DNA of 64,000 nt from Oceanispirochaeta sp. M1 (lineage in GTDB: Bacteria > Spirochaetota > Spirochaetia > DSM-2461). The stretch is from positions 62,001 through 126,000 of the forward strand of contig NZ_QQPQ01000005.1 of NCBI RefSeq assembly GCF_003346715.1, given 5' to 3'. Of this stretch, positions 43,698 through 51,092 are shown piece after piece. How positions within the stretch are numbered: position 1 is the stretch's first letter; each line of letters begins with the position of its first letter. Made by a program: the position numbers and the translations under genes. The notes beneath the pieces were generated by a model, which ran no database searches, was not told the origin of the DNA, and saw only the letters and a list, made by a program, of their open reading frames with translations.

Positions 43698-44357
43698 ATG
43701 AACGATTATAAGAAGAAATGTGATACCGTTGTAGAGGCATTAGCAAAAGTAAAAGTTGTTCCCGTTCTTGCCATTGAAAAGGTAGAAGACGGAATCAAAA
43801 TGTGTGAGATTCTAAACGACTGCGGACTGAAAGCTGCAGAAATTACATTCAGAACCAAAGCCGCCGAAGGCATCATAAAGGAAGCTGCTATACGCTTTCC
43901 CGAACTTGTACTCGGTGCCGGAACCATTCTTACTCTCGATGAACTGCACAGAGCATTCAATGCTGGTGCACAGTTTGCAGTAGCCCCCGGACTCAACCCT
44001 GTAATTGTTGATGAAGCAGTTAAATCAGATTACCCCTTCTTCCCCGGATTCTGTACTCCCTCTGAACTGGAACAGATCATGCAGTATGGTATCAGAATGA
44101 TGAAGTTCTTCCCTGCTGAAGCCATGGGCGGAACCAAAATGCTCGCCAACTTCATCGGTCCCTATAAACATATGGGAATAAAAATAATGCCCACGGGCGG
44201 TGTAAATACTGCTAACCTGGGTGATTATCTCTCAATCCCTCAGGTTCCCTGTGCCGGTGGTACCTGGGTAGGAAAGGCTGCTGATATTGAAGCCGGAGAA
44301 TGGGACAAGATCGCCGGTATCGTAAAAGATGCCGTAACTCTGGCCGCAAAGTACTAG
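43698..44357 (+). CDS. eda: KDPG / 4-hydroxy-2-oxoglutarate aldolase
   Basis: A 219-residue class I aldolase that splits 2-keto-3-deoxy-6-phosphogluconate to pyruvate and glyceraldehyde-3-phosphate. The Schiff-base Lys is in MMKFFPAEAMGG, with supporting EITFRTKAA, GAGTILT and APGLNP motifs and a late PTGGV phosphate loop. AGGAG precedes the ATG. KDG kinase follows 10 bases later, so together they supply the last two steps of hexuronate or gluconate breakdown. Confidence 0.94.
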   Translation: MNDYKKKCDTVVEALAKVKVVPVLAIEKVEDGIKMCEILNDCGLKAAEITFRTKAAEGIIKEAAIRFPELVLGAGTILTLDELHRAFNAGAQFAVAPGLNPVIVDEAVKSDYPFFPGFCTPSELEQIMQYGIRMMKFFPAEAMGGTKMLANFIGPYKHMGIKIMPTGGVNTANLGDYLSIPQVPCAGGTWVGKAADIEAGEWDKIAGIVKDAVTLAAKY

Positions 44358-44367
44358 GAGGCAATAT

Positions 44368-45465
44368 ATGGCAAAATTAAACATTAAAACTGCAGAAGAG
44401 TGCAGATACGATATCCTTTCACTCGGTGAAGTCATGCTACGTCTTGATCCCGGTGAAGGAAGAATCCATACAACAAGAACTTTCGCAGCCTGGGAAGGGG
44501 GCGGAGAATACAATGTGGCCAGAGGACTGCGCCGCTGTTTCGGTAAGAGAGCCGTTGTAGTTACAGCACTCGCCGACAACCCCGTAGGACGTCTTGTAGA
44601 AGACCTTATTCTTCAGGGCGGAGTCGATACGTCCTATATTAAATGGGATAAATATGATGGTTGCGGGCGTGATGTCAGAAACGGTCTGAATTTCACTGAG
44701 CGCGGATTCGGAGTCAGAGGAGCCGTAGGCTGTTCTGACAGAGGAAACACAGCTGTCAGTCAGCTTAAAGAGGGCGATATTGACTGGGAAGGAATCTTCT
44801 CACAGGGTGTCCGCTGGTTTCACACCGGAGGAATCTTTGCAGCACTCTCCGAAACTTCACCTGCCGTAGTTATGGAAGCCATGAAGGCCGCCAAGAAATA
44901 CGGAACAGTCATCTCCTACGACCTGAACTACCGCCCCTCCCTCTGGAAGGCCATCGGTGGAGAAGCCAAGGCCCGGGAAGTAAACAAAGAGATAGCAAAA
45001 TATGTTGATGTAATGATCGGAAATGAAGAAGACTTCACAGCCTGTCTTGGATTTGAAGTTGAAGGAACTGATGAGAATCTGACAGATCTGGAAACTGACA
45101 GCTTCAAAAAAATGATCAATAAGGCCGTATCTGCATTCCCCAACTTCAAGGCCACTGCCACAACCTTAAGGGGTGTTAAATCAGCCACAGTCAATGACTG
45201 GGGCGCCATCTCCTGGTATGACGGAACTATCTATGAAGCTCAGCACAGACCCGGTCTGGAAATTATGGACCGTGTCGGTGGAGGAGACAGTTTTGCCTCA
45301 GGTCTAATCTACGGATTTCTGACCTACAACGATGCAGATAAAGCTGTTAATTACGGTGCTGCCCACGGCGCTCTTGCAATGACAACTCCCGGGGATACCA
45401 CAATGGCTTCTCTGGCGGAAGTTGAGAAGATTGTCGGTGGCGGTGGAGCCAGAGTCGACCGCTGA
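44368..45465 (+). CDS. kdgK: 2-keto-3-deoxygluconate kinase (PfkB family)
   Basis: A 365-residue ribokinase-family sugar kinase. N-terminal ILSLGEVMLRLDP and GGEYNVARGLRRCFG are substrate contacts; the C-terminal DRVGGGDSFASGLIYG holds the catalytic Asp and anion hole. The adjacent KDPG aldolase and KdgR-like operator point to 2-keto-3-deoxygluconate as substrate. At 365 residues it is longer than the usual ~310 for KdgK, with an insert near residues 210-235. AGGAGG precedes the ATG. Confidence 0.9.
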   Translation: MAKLNIKTAEECRYDILSLGEVMLRLDPGEGRIHTTRTFAAWEGGGEYNVARGLRRCFGKRAVVVTALADNPVGRLVEDLILQGGVDTSYIKWDKYDGCGRDVRNGLNFTERGFGVRGAVGCSDRGNTAVSQLKEGDIDWEGIFSQGVRWFHTGGIFAALSETSPAVVMEAMKAAKKYGTVISYDLNYRPSLWKAIGGEAKAREVNKEIAKYVDVMIGNEEDFTACLGFEVEGTDENLTDLETDSFKKMINKAVSAFPNFKATATTLRGVKSATVNDWGAISWYDGTIYEAQHRPGLEIMDRVGGGDSFASGLIYGFLTYNDADKAVNYGAAHGALAMTTPGDTTMASLAEVEKIVGGGGARVDR

Positions 45466-45496
45466 TCCTTTTACAAATGTAAGTATATTATAAATC

Positions 45497-45536
45497 AAAA
45501 AACCGGAAGCAGTCCCAGGGGAGCTTCCGGTTTTTT
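45497..45536. terminator. Bidirectional terminator
   Basis: AAAAAACCGGAAGC (45497-45510) pairs perfectly with GCTTCCGGTTTTTT (45523-45536), with runs on both strands. It serves kdgK (+) and the NMO-type gene (-). Confidence 0.92.
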
Positions 45537-45585
45537 ATTTACTATTCAGATACACCCTCACAACTCAGAGCGGGCATTTCTGATT

Positions 45586-46998
45586 TTATTTCATGATATA
45601 GTTGATTACATCTCTGGCAGTAAAATCCATTTTTTCCTGCACAAGCTGTTTCAATGACTCCATATGAGAACCAAGGGTAACCAGGGGCTTCTCCTGCTCA
45701 ATATCAACTGTTGTGCCGGGCAGACCGACTGTCGCCAGAAGAGCATTACAGAGGCAGCATTTCTTACTCGCTGCTTCGGTGGGATTTCCTCCCTTCTGTA
45801 CAAAAATCTCCTGCTTTTCGGCAGAACATCTGTAACCGATACTTCCATCGGCCTTCTTATACATGTCTCTCAGATAGCCCAGATTACATGTTTTCTTTCT
45901 CATTTCCAGGACTTTACGATCACCGATGGTATCTTTCAGTTTCATCACCTTAAAAGGAAATCCCGTAGGAGAAGCTTCAGCATCCGTAAATATTGAACTG
46001 TCTCCACGGCTTATGGCGGATACAATCTTTTTTCTGAGATCAGGGAAAATACCGGACTCTCTACAAAGAGCAAAGGCGGAACCCACCTGAATCCCTGCAG
46101 CTCCGGCCTTCAGAGCTGAGCGGAATCCCTCAGGACTTCCATAGGAACCGGCCAGCCAGAATGGAAGACCGATCTCTTTCAGCTTTTCTGTATCAACAGC
46201 ATCCCTCTCTCCGTATACAGGCTCTCCGGACTCATCGAGTACCATCTTTCCACGGGGAGGTGCATTATGTCCGCCGGCCTCATGACTCTCAATAATCAGG
46301 CCGTCAATGGGCCCTGAAGCTTTCTTACTCATCAGTGTTGCCAGAAAGTTGGAAGAGACGATAGGCATAAAGCGTGGCATCTTCAATGCAGGAAGTTTAC
46401 TGCCGAACAGGGCAGAAGGATCAAAGCTTGAAAAGAAGCTGTCATTCTTGTCCGAATCCTCAACATTAAGCTTGAGGTTTGTTTTCTCATTCTCAGTCAG
46501 TTTTTTAAGAATAGCGGGAATCTCCAGAGGAATACCGGCGCCCATGATGACATAATCGATTCCTGCAAGGAGTGCTCCGTATATGGAAGAGAGAGTTGGA
46601 AGCTGTACCTTGGCAAGATAGTTAACCCCTACCGTACCTTCATGTCCCTCTTTAGCCAGATAGGTTTCTGTAAAGTTGGCTGCAACCGAAAGCTCATCCA
46701 GGGTTTCATTGTTTTTGATTGTGAAGAAAGGGAGCTGAATATAGGGTTTGTTCAATCGTCCACCGGGGATAAAATACTTATCAACGATTCTCCTGGCTGT
46801 ATCCTGAAACGGGAAGGCTGCAAGAGCTCTTCTCATATGACCGCCGGGATCTCCATCCTGAAGTCTTCTGGCAAGAACTGAATCCAGGCTTGTTCCGGAT
46901 ATAACTCCCAATTGACCGCTTGCCGATACTTCTCTGGCAAGGTTCCAATTGGATACTCCTATTCCCATTCCACCCTGAATTAATTGGGGCTGTGTCAT
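45586..46998 (-). CDS. NMO-type flavoprotein (nitronate monooxygenase / enoyl reductase family)
   Basis: A 470-residue TIM-barrel FMN protein of the nitronate monooxygenase/FabK/PfaD superfamily: IQGGMGIGVSNW at the start, IDYVIMGAGIP, EAGGHNAPP and AGAAGIQVGSAFALC near the FMN phosphate. An unusual Cys-rich tail (CNLGY...CSAE...KKCCLCNA) follows. The ATG at 46998 has AAAGGAG 6 bases upstream; a longer frame adds 8 residues. It is divergent from fabF across two shared operators, so a role in fatty acid or polyketide-type metabolism (enoyl-ACP reductase) is as likely as nitronate oxidation. Confidence 0.78.
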   Translation of the reverse strand: MTQPQLIQGGMGIGVSNWNLAREVSASGQLGVISGTSLDSVLARRLQDGDPGGHMRRALAAFPFQDTARRIVDKYFIPGGRLNKPYIQLPFFTIKNNETLDELSVAANFTETYLAKEGHEGTVGVNYLAKVQLPTLSSIYGALLAGIDYVIMGAGIPLEIPAILKKLTENEKTNLKLNVEDSDKNDSFFSSFDPSALFGSKLPALKMPRFMPIVSSNFLATLMSKKASGPIDGLIIESHEAGGHNAPPRGKMVLDESGEPVYGERDAVDTEKLKEIGLPFWLAGSYGSPEGFRSALKAGAAGIQVGSAFALCRESGIFPDLRKKIVSAISRGDSSIFTDAEASPTGFPFKVMKLKDTIGDRKVLEMRKKTCNLGYLRDMYKKADGSIGYRCSAEKQEIFVQKGGNPTEAASKKCCLCNALLATVGLPGTTVDIEQEKPLVTLGSHMESLKQLVQEKMDFTARDVINYIMK

Positions 46999-47067
46999 AT
47001 TAGACTCCTTTCTACCTTTCATATTAAATATCTATGTTAAATTCATTGATTTTTTTCTGCTGATAAA

Positions 47068-47096
47068 ATTATATAAATATTAGGACATGCATTCAA
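47068..47096 (-). promoter_or_regulatory. Promoter of the NMO-type gene
   Basis: On the minus strand TTGAAT (47096-47091) and a perfect TATAAT (47073-47068) are separated by 17 bases, 70 bases before the start codon at 46998. Confidence 0.65.
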
Positions 47097-47113
47097 AAGA
47101 GTAAACATTATTT

Positions 47114-47191
47114 TTGACAATATACCTATTAATGTCATAAATAGTACCTTTACACTAGAGCTTTTAGCTGACATTATTATGCGTAATGTCA
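47114..47191 (+). promoter_or_regulatory. fabF promoter region with two copies of a 23-bp operator
   Basis: Site 1 (47115-47137) is TGACAATA-N7-TAATGTCA with 7 of 8 arm matches; site 2 (47169-47191) is TGACATTA-N7-TAATGTCA with perfect arms. Their centres are 54 bases apart, about five helical turns. Site 1 overlaps TTGACA (47114) and its -10 region; site 2 overlaps a second possible promoter (TTTACA 47149, CATTAT 47172). A dimeric repressor of fatty-acid genes is the simplest reading. Confidence 0.7.
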
Positions 47192-47211
47192 TAAAAGAGA
47201 GGAAAAACCCA

Positions 47212-48453
47212 ATGAATCATCCCGAAGATATCGTCGTAACAGGAATAGGAACACTCACCCCCATCGGACTGAATAAGGATGATTTCTGGAATAATCTATT
47301 AAACGGAGTATCCGGAGCAGCAGCCATCGGTTCTTTTGACACAGAGGGTTTTGCTACTAAAATAGCCTGCGAACTCAAGGATTTCAAAGCTTCTGATTTT
47401 ATGGATAAGAAGAATGCCCGTAAGATGTCCCGCTTTTCACAGCTGGCCGTATGCTCAGCCCTGGAAGCTGCCAAAGATGCCGGTCTGGATTCAGATAATA
47501 TAGACCCACTTCGTACAGGATGCATTATGGGTTCTGCAGCCGGTGACTATGAGATACTGGAAAAACAGTTTGCCATCCTTAATGAAAGAGGTCCAGGTAA
47601 AGGACACCCCCTGGCTGTTCCCAGGATCATACCCAACATGGCAGCAGGAAATATCGCCATAGAACTGGGCATTCATGGTCCCAATATGGCTGCTCTCTCA
47701 GCCTGTGCCACAGGAATCCACTCCATAGCTTCCGCCATAAATATTCTTAGATGCTCCCAGGCCGATGTTATGATCGCAGGAGGAACAGAATCAACCATTA
47801 CCCCACTGGTTGTTGATTCCTACAGCTGTATGAGAGTTCTTTCCACCAGAAACGATAATCCCGAGGCCGCAAGCCGTCCCTTCGATCAGGATAGAGACGG
47901 TTTTGTCATTGGCGAAGGTGCCTCCAGTCTTGTTATTGAAAAGAGATCCCATGCAGAGAAAAGAGGAGCCCGAATCTATGCGGTCCTTGCCGGTGTGGGT
48001 ATGACAGCTGATGCATCCAGCATTGCAGCTCCCGATGAAAACGGAGAATGGTCGGGATATGCAATGGAACTGGCCATGAAAGAAGGCGGTCTGAACCCTG
48101 AAGATATCGGATATATCAATGCCCATGGAACATCCACAAAGGCTAATGACAGAACAGAAACAAAAGCCATCCAACGTATATTCGGCAAAGGCAGCATCCC
48201 TCCTGTCAGCTCCAGCAAATCAATGATAGGACACACCCTGGGTGCAGCCGGTGCCATTGAAGCAGCCGCGACTATTCTGAGTATCTATAATGGAGTACTA
48301 CACCCCACTATAAATCAGGACACACCAGACCCCGAATGCCTCCTGGATACAATTCCCGGAGCAGCTAGAGAAGCTGATATAAAGGCAGCACTCACCAACT
48401 CATTCGGCTTTGGTGGACAGAACGCCGTACTTGCAATCAAAAAAAATAACTGA
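47212..48453 (+). CDS. fabF: 3-oxoacyl-[acyl-carrier-protein] synthase II
   Basis: A 413-residue condensing enzyme that elongates acyl-ACP with malonyl-ACP. It carries the Cys-His-His triad: the Cys in ALSACATGIHS, NAHGTSTKANDRTE and IGHTLGAAGAIEA, ending in NSFGFGGQNA. I choose the ATG at 47212 (GAGAGG upstream, family-standard length); an ATG at 47179 lies inside operator site 2 and lacks a ribosome site. There is no ACP, FabD or FabG next to it. Substrate malonyl groups would come from the multidomain carboxylase. Confidence 0.93.
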   Translation: MNHPEDIVVTGIGTLTPIGLNKDDFWNNLLNGVSGAAAIGSFDTEGFATKIACELKDFKASDFMDKKNARKMSRFSQLAVCSALEAAKDAGLDSDNIDPLRTGCIMGSAAGDYEILEKQFAILNERGPGKGHPLAVPRIIPNMAAGNIAIELGIHGPNMAALSACATGIHSIASAINILRCSQADVMIAGGTESTITPLVVDSYSCMRVLSTRNDNPEAASRPFDQDRDGFVIGEGASSLVIEKRSHAEKRGARIYAVLAGVGMTADASSIAAPDENGEWSGYAMELAMKEGGLNPEDIGYINAHGTSTKANDRTETKAIQRIFGKGSIPPVSSSKSMIGHTLGAAGAIEAAATILSIYNGVLHPTINQDTPDPECLLDTIPGAAREADIKAALTNSFGFGGQNAVLAIKKNN

Positions 48454-48465
48454 GTGCCGATTTGA

Positions 48466-48505
48466 TTGACAGCTTATCCTGATGGGGATGATAATCTTAT
48501 TATCA
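48466..48505 (+). promoter_or_regulatory. Promoter and inverted repeat before the zinc alcohol dehydrogenase
   Basis: TTGACA (48466-48471) and GATAAT (48490-48495) are 18 bases apart. TGATAAT-CTT-ATTATCA (48489-48505) is a perfect 7-bp inverted repeat covering the -10 and the start site, flanked by GGGG and CCCC that extend the pairing. Confidence 0.6.
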
Positions 48506-48525
48506 CTCCCCTAAGGATAAATAAG

Positions 48526-49692
48526 ATGCAGAAAACAGGTAAAGCAGCTGTCTGGAAAGGCCGATACGACATAGAAGTTCAGGATCTCCCCATACCCGAA
48601 GTCAAAAAAGACGGACTCCTTATCAAGGTTGAAGCCGCAGGGATCTGCGGAACTGACGGCCATCTGATCAAAGAAGTTCCACCCTACAATGCCATTATGT
48701 GCCATGAAGTCACAGGGACAATTGTCTCCATGGGCTCAGAGGCCAACAGCAGCCTCAATGTATTCGGCGGCCCCATCTCTGAAGGCGACAGAATTGTCCT
48801 CTACCCCTGGATAACCTGTGGAAAATGCGCCGGATGCCTGGCCAGCAGACCCGGTACCTGTACGGTCTGCGACAACTCTTTTGTCTACGGGGTTCCCTAC
48901 TCCCAGCTGGGACTGGAAGGAAAAGAGACAATAAGCTCTGACATCTCCAACTGGCCCTACTTCATGGGCGGTTTTGCCGAATATGTTTATGTCTTTCCTG
49001 AAACATATGTGTGGAAAGTACCCGACACCATGCCCTCGGAAATAGCCGTACTTCTGGACCCCATGGCCGTGGCCATGAGAGCACTTGAATTAACCCTTAC
49101 AGGCCCCGGAATAATGGAAGCTGGCCTCACGACCGATTCCAGAGTCGCAGTAATTGGATCAGGTCAGGTTGGTGTCCTCTCGGCCCTCCTCGCACGCCTG
49201 ATGGGAGCCAGACAGGTAATAATGATAGGAAGCCGGGAAACCAGACTCCGTCTGTCAAAGGAGATAGCCGGTGTGGATCATCTTATCGATTATCATGAGT
49301 ACAGCCGTCAGGAGAGGATAGATATGGTACGGGATCTGACATCGGGAGGAGCAGATGTTGTGATTCAGTGCTCCAACAATGTGGATACATTTATAGACGG
49401 TCTTGAAATGATGCGCCGCATGGGAACATTTGTAGAAGTGGGCAATATGGTTAACCAGGGAAAAGAGGTTTCCATTGATCCTGCACGCCTTATATGCAGC
49501 AAGCACGCAAGGATTCTGGGGATGAGCGCAAACCACCCTGCGGCCTTCAATAAGGCATTCGGAATACTGGAACGTCATGAGGCTCTCGGGCTTGGAAAAA
49601 TGTTCACACACAAGACAGACCTTAACGGATTATTAGTAGTTTTAAAGAAAATGGGTGATCATGATTACCTCAAGGGATTGGTCATTCCTTAA
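48526..49692 (+). CDS. Zinc-dependent alcohol/polyol dehydrogenase (MDR family)
   Basis: A 388-residue medium-chain dehydrogenase. The catalytic-zinc motif GICGTDGH and the MCHE His are present, as is a structural-zinc lobe with four Cys (CGKCAGCLASRPGTC and a further Cys). The NAD fold is VAVIGSGQVGVLSALLAR. The ATG at 48526 follows AAGGAT and lies downstream of the promoter; the longer frame starting at 48466 would begin inside the -35 box and is excluded. It is longer than threonine or sorbitol dehydrogenase by ~40 residues, because of an insert around the zinc lobe. The substrate is unknown. Confidence 0.85.
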   Translation: MQKTGKAAVWKGRYDIEVQDLPIPEVKKDGLLIKVEAAGICGTDGHLIKEVPPYNAIMCHEVTGTIVSMGSEANSSLNVFGGPISEGDRIVLYPWITCGKCAGCLASRPGTCTVCDNSFVYGVPYSQLGLEGKETISSDISNWPYFMGGFAEYVYVFPETYVWKVPDTMPSEIAVLLDPMAVAMRALELTLTGPGIMEAGLTTDSRVAVIGSGQVGVLSALLARLMGARQVIMIGSRETRLRLSKEIAGVDHLIDYHEYSRQERIDMVRDLTSGGADVVIQCSNNVDTFIDGLEMMRRMGTFVEVGNMVNQGKEVSIDPARLICSKHARILGMSANHPAAFNKAFGILERHEALGLGKMFTHKTDLNGLLVVLKKMGDHDYLKGLVIP

Positions 49693-49734
49693 TAATTAAA
49701 CATGTTTCATTATTTTGAAAATTAGGACTTGTCA

Positions 49735-49778
49735 GGAATCAAAATCGGGAGCACAATGAATCTTCCGGTTTCGATTCC
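49735..49778 (+). ncRNA. Stable hairpin in the 3' region, possible small RNA with downstream terminator
   Basis: GGAATC-AAAATCGG (49735-49748) pairs with CCGGTTTC-GATTCC (49765-49778): 14 positions with one A-C mismatch and one G-U, loop of 16 bases. A strong terminator starts 8 bases later. It could be a processed 3'-UTR RNA or a separate small RNA. I see no convincing promoter and no match to tRNA, SRP or 6S RNA. Confidence 0.35.
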
Positions 49779-49785
49779 CGGGAGT

Positions 49786-49828
49786 CTCCGTCGGTCCAGT
49801 TGATCATTCCTGCCCGACGGAGTTTTTT
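49786..49828 (+). terminator. Intrinsic terminator
   Basis: CTCCGTCGG (49786-49794) pairs perfectly with CCGACGGAG (49814-49822), followed by six T. It ends the alcohol dehydrogenase transcript or the small RNA candidate. Confidence 0.9.
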
Positions 49829-49928
49829 AGTACAAATGCACTATTAACTTACATTAACATAGTATAAGACAATGTAGCTCAAAGAGCAAATGCCACAGGT
49901 ATGAAGCTATCCTTTTGATAAGGACAAA

Positions 49929-50453
49929 TTATCCGAGCATATCCTGAACAAGAGAATCTATATCATCCTGACCAATATCTTCCTTTCTCTCATAAGCCAG
50001 TTCCTGGTTAACTTCCTTGAGTTTCCGCAGCAGACTGAAGATAATCATCATCAACACTCTATTACCATCTGAAGGGAATATTTTAATAAATTTGAGGAGA
50101 TTGGGTCTTGTGATCATCACAACATCACTCTCATCAGCACAGATGATATTGGCAGTACGGGGAACCTTGAGAAACATCCCCGCTTCTCCGAAGATTTCCC
50201 CCTTTCCAATGGTACATATATAGCTTTCACCACCGTCAGAGCCTCTGTGTACGGTCACTTTGACACTTCCTTTCAGAATGCTGTAGAAGGACTGATTCAT
50301 ATCACCCTGGGTGATGATGGTTTCTCCTTCCTCAAAGCGGATAACATTGGAGAGCTCCAGAAGATCTGCGGCTCTCTTTTTTTCCAGAAACCGAAAGGGT
50401 AACACGGTTTGTATTGTATTTAAGGTATATTCACCTGATTTCAGCTCTGTCAT
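49929..50453 (-). CDS. Cyclic-nucleotide-binding-domain protein without DNA-binding domain
   Basis: A 174-residue protein consisting of one cNMP-binding domain: FEEGETIITQGD, FYSILKGSVKV and the phosphate cassette GEIFGEAGMFLKVPRTANI, where Arg-Thr-Ala matches the nucleotide-binding consensus. A C-terminal helix (about 130-174) follows but no helix-turn-helix, so it is not a CRP-type transcription factor. It probably senses cAMP, cGMP or c-di-nucleotide and acts by protein contact. It stands alone on the minus strand. Confidence 0.85.
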   Translation of the reverse strand: MTELKSGEYTLNTIQTVLPFRFLEKKRAADLLELSNVIRFEEGETIITQGDMNQSFYSILKGSVKVTVHRGSDGGESYICTIGKGEIFGEAGMFLKVPRTANIICADESDVVMITRPNLLKFIKIFPSDGNRVLMMIIFSLLRKLKEVNQELAYERKEDIGQDDIDSLVQDMLG

Positions 50454-50620
50454 TGCATTTACTCCTGAATCTGTCTCTCTATGAATAATAAATCGACAAT
50501 GACTTTATATCCATCAAATTAAGTTTAAACTCATTTAGGAAATTCAATAGTTAAAAAATATTCATTGTGAATTTCACATTTCCGATGTATTTTTGAAAGA
50601 CAATTATTTTAGGAGAAAAA

Positions 50621-51007
50621 ATGAAAAAGATTCTTTGGCTTGCTTTAGCACTACTTATGTCCTTCGCTTTTATTGGATGTAGCGAAGATGGTGCATCTAT
50701 GAATTAGGATTATGCTGGGACATGGTATTTTGACTTAAGTTTTAGTGCTATTCAATATGACATGACAGATACAAGCTATGTAACATCAACGTACACTGGC
50801 ATATTTGGTTCAATAAATTTAACAAAAGGTACAATAAAAAAATTAACAGATACAACATTAGAAGCACAAGAAACTCACGAATGGAATGGATTATCCTGGG
50901 ATGAAGTGGATGTCGAATCAGATGAAGTGACTTACTCCCTTTCATCTGACGGTCATACTCTGACATGGGACGGAATTAATTTAACTGATTCAGAACCATC
51001 ATATTAA
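50621..51007 (+). pseudogene. Small lipoprotein gene interrupted by an in-frame amber codon
   Basis: An AGGAG site is followed by ATG at 50621 and a lipoprotein signal peptide ending in the lipobox FIGC. TAG at 50705-50707 stops the frame after 28 codons. The same frame then runs open to 51007, encoding a beta-rich domain (DYAGTWYFDLS, TWDGINLT). Without the TAG it would be one 128-residue lipoprotein with its own terminator. This may be a recent nonsense mutation, amber readthrough or a sequencing error. Confidence 0.7.
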
Positions 51008-51033
51008 TCTGAAACTTTAAAATAGAAATAACA

Positions 51034-51057
51034 ATCCGGGTATTCGCCCGGATTTTT
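51034..51057 (+). terminator. Intrinsic terminator
   Basis: ATCCGGG (51034-51040) pairs with CCCGGAT (51047-51053) around a 6-base loop, followed by T-rich sequence, 27 bases after the lipoprotein frame ends. Confidence 0.85.
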
Positions 51058-51092
51058 CATTTATAAGAATATGAAAGGCATTGGTCATATCA

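Noticed and set aside
47179-47211. Upstream ATG for fabF
   Set aside because: It lies within operator site 2, has no ribosome site, and would add 11 residues not found in the family.
48466-48525. Upstream start for the zinc alcohol dehydrogenase
   Set aside because: These codons contain the TTGACA and GATAAT promoter boxes; the ATG at 48526 has a ribosome site and begins the conserved sequence.
49731-49800. tRNA-like T-arm (GGTTTCGATTCCCGG)
   Set aside because: The T-loop lacks the G53-C61 closing pair in register, and no acceptor, anticodon arm or CCA end can be drawn around it.
50762-51007. Independent 81-residue gene
   Set aside because: It has no ribosome site and is in frame with the lipoprotein signal peptide upstream of the amber codon, so it is better read as the second half of that gene.
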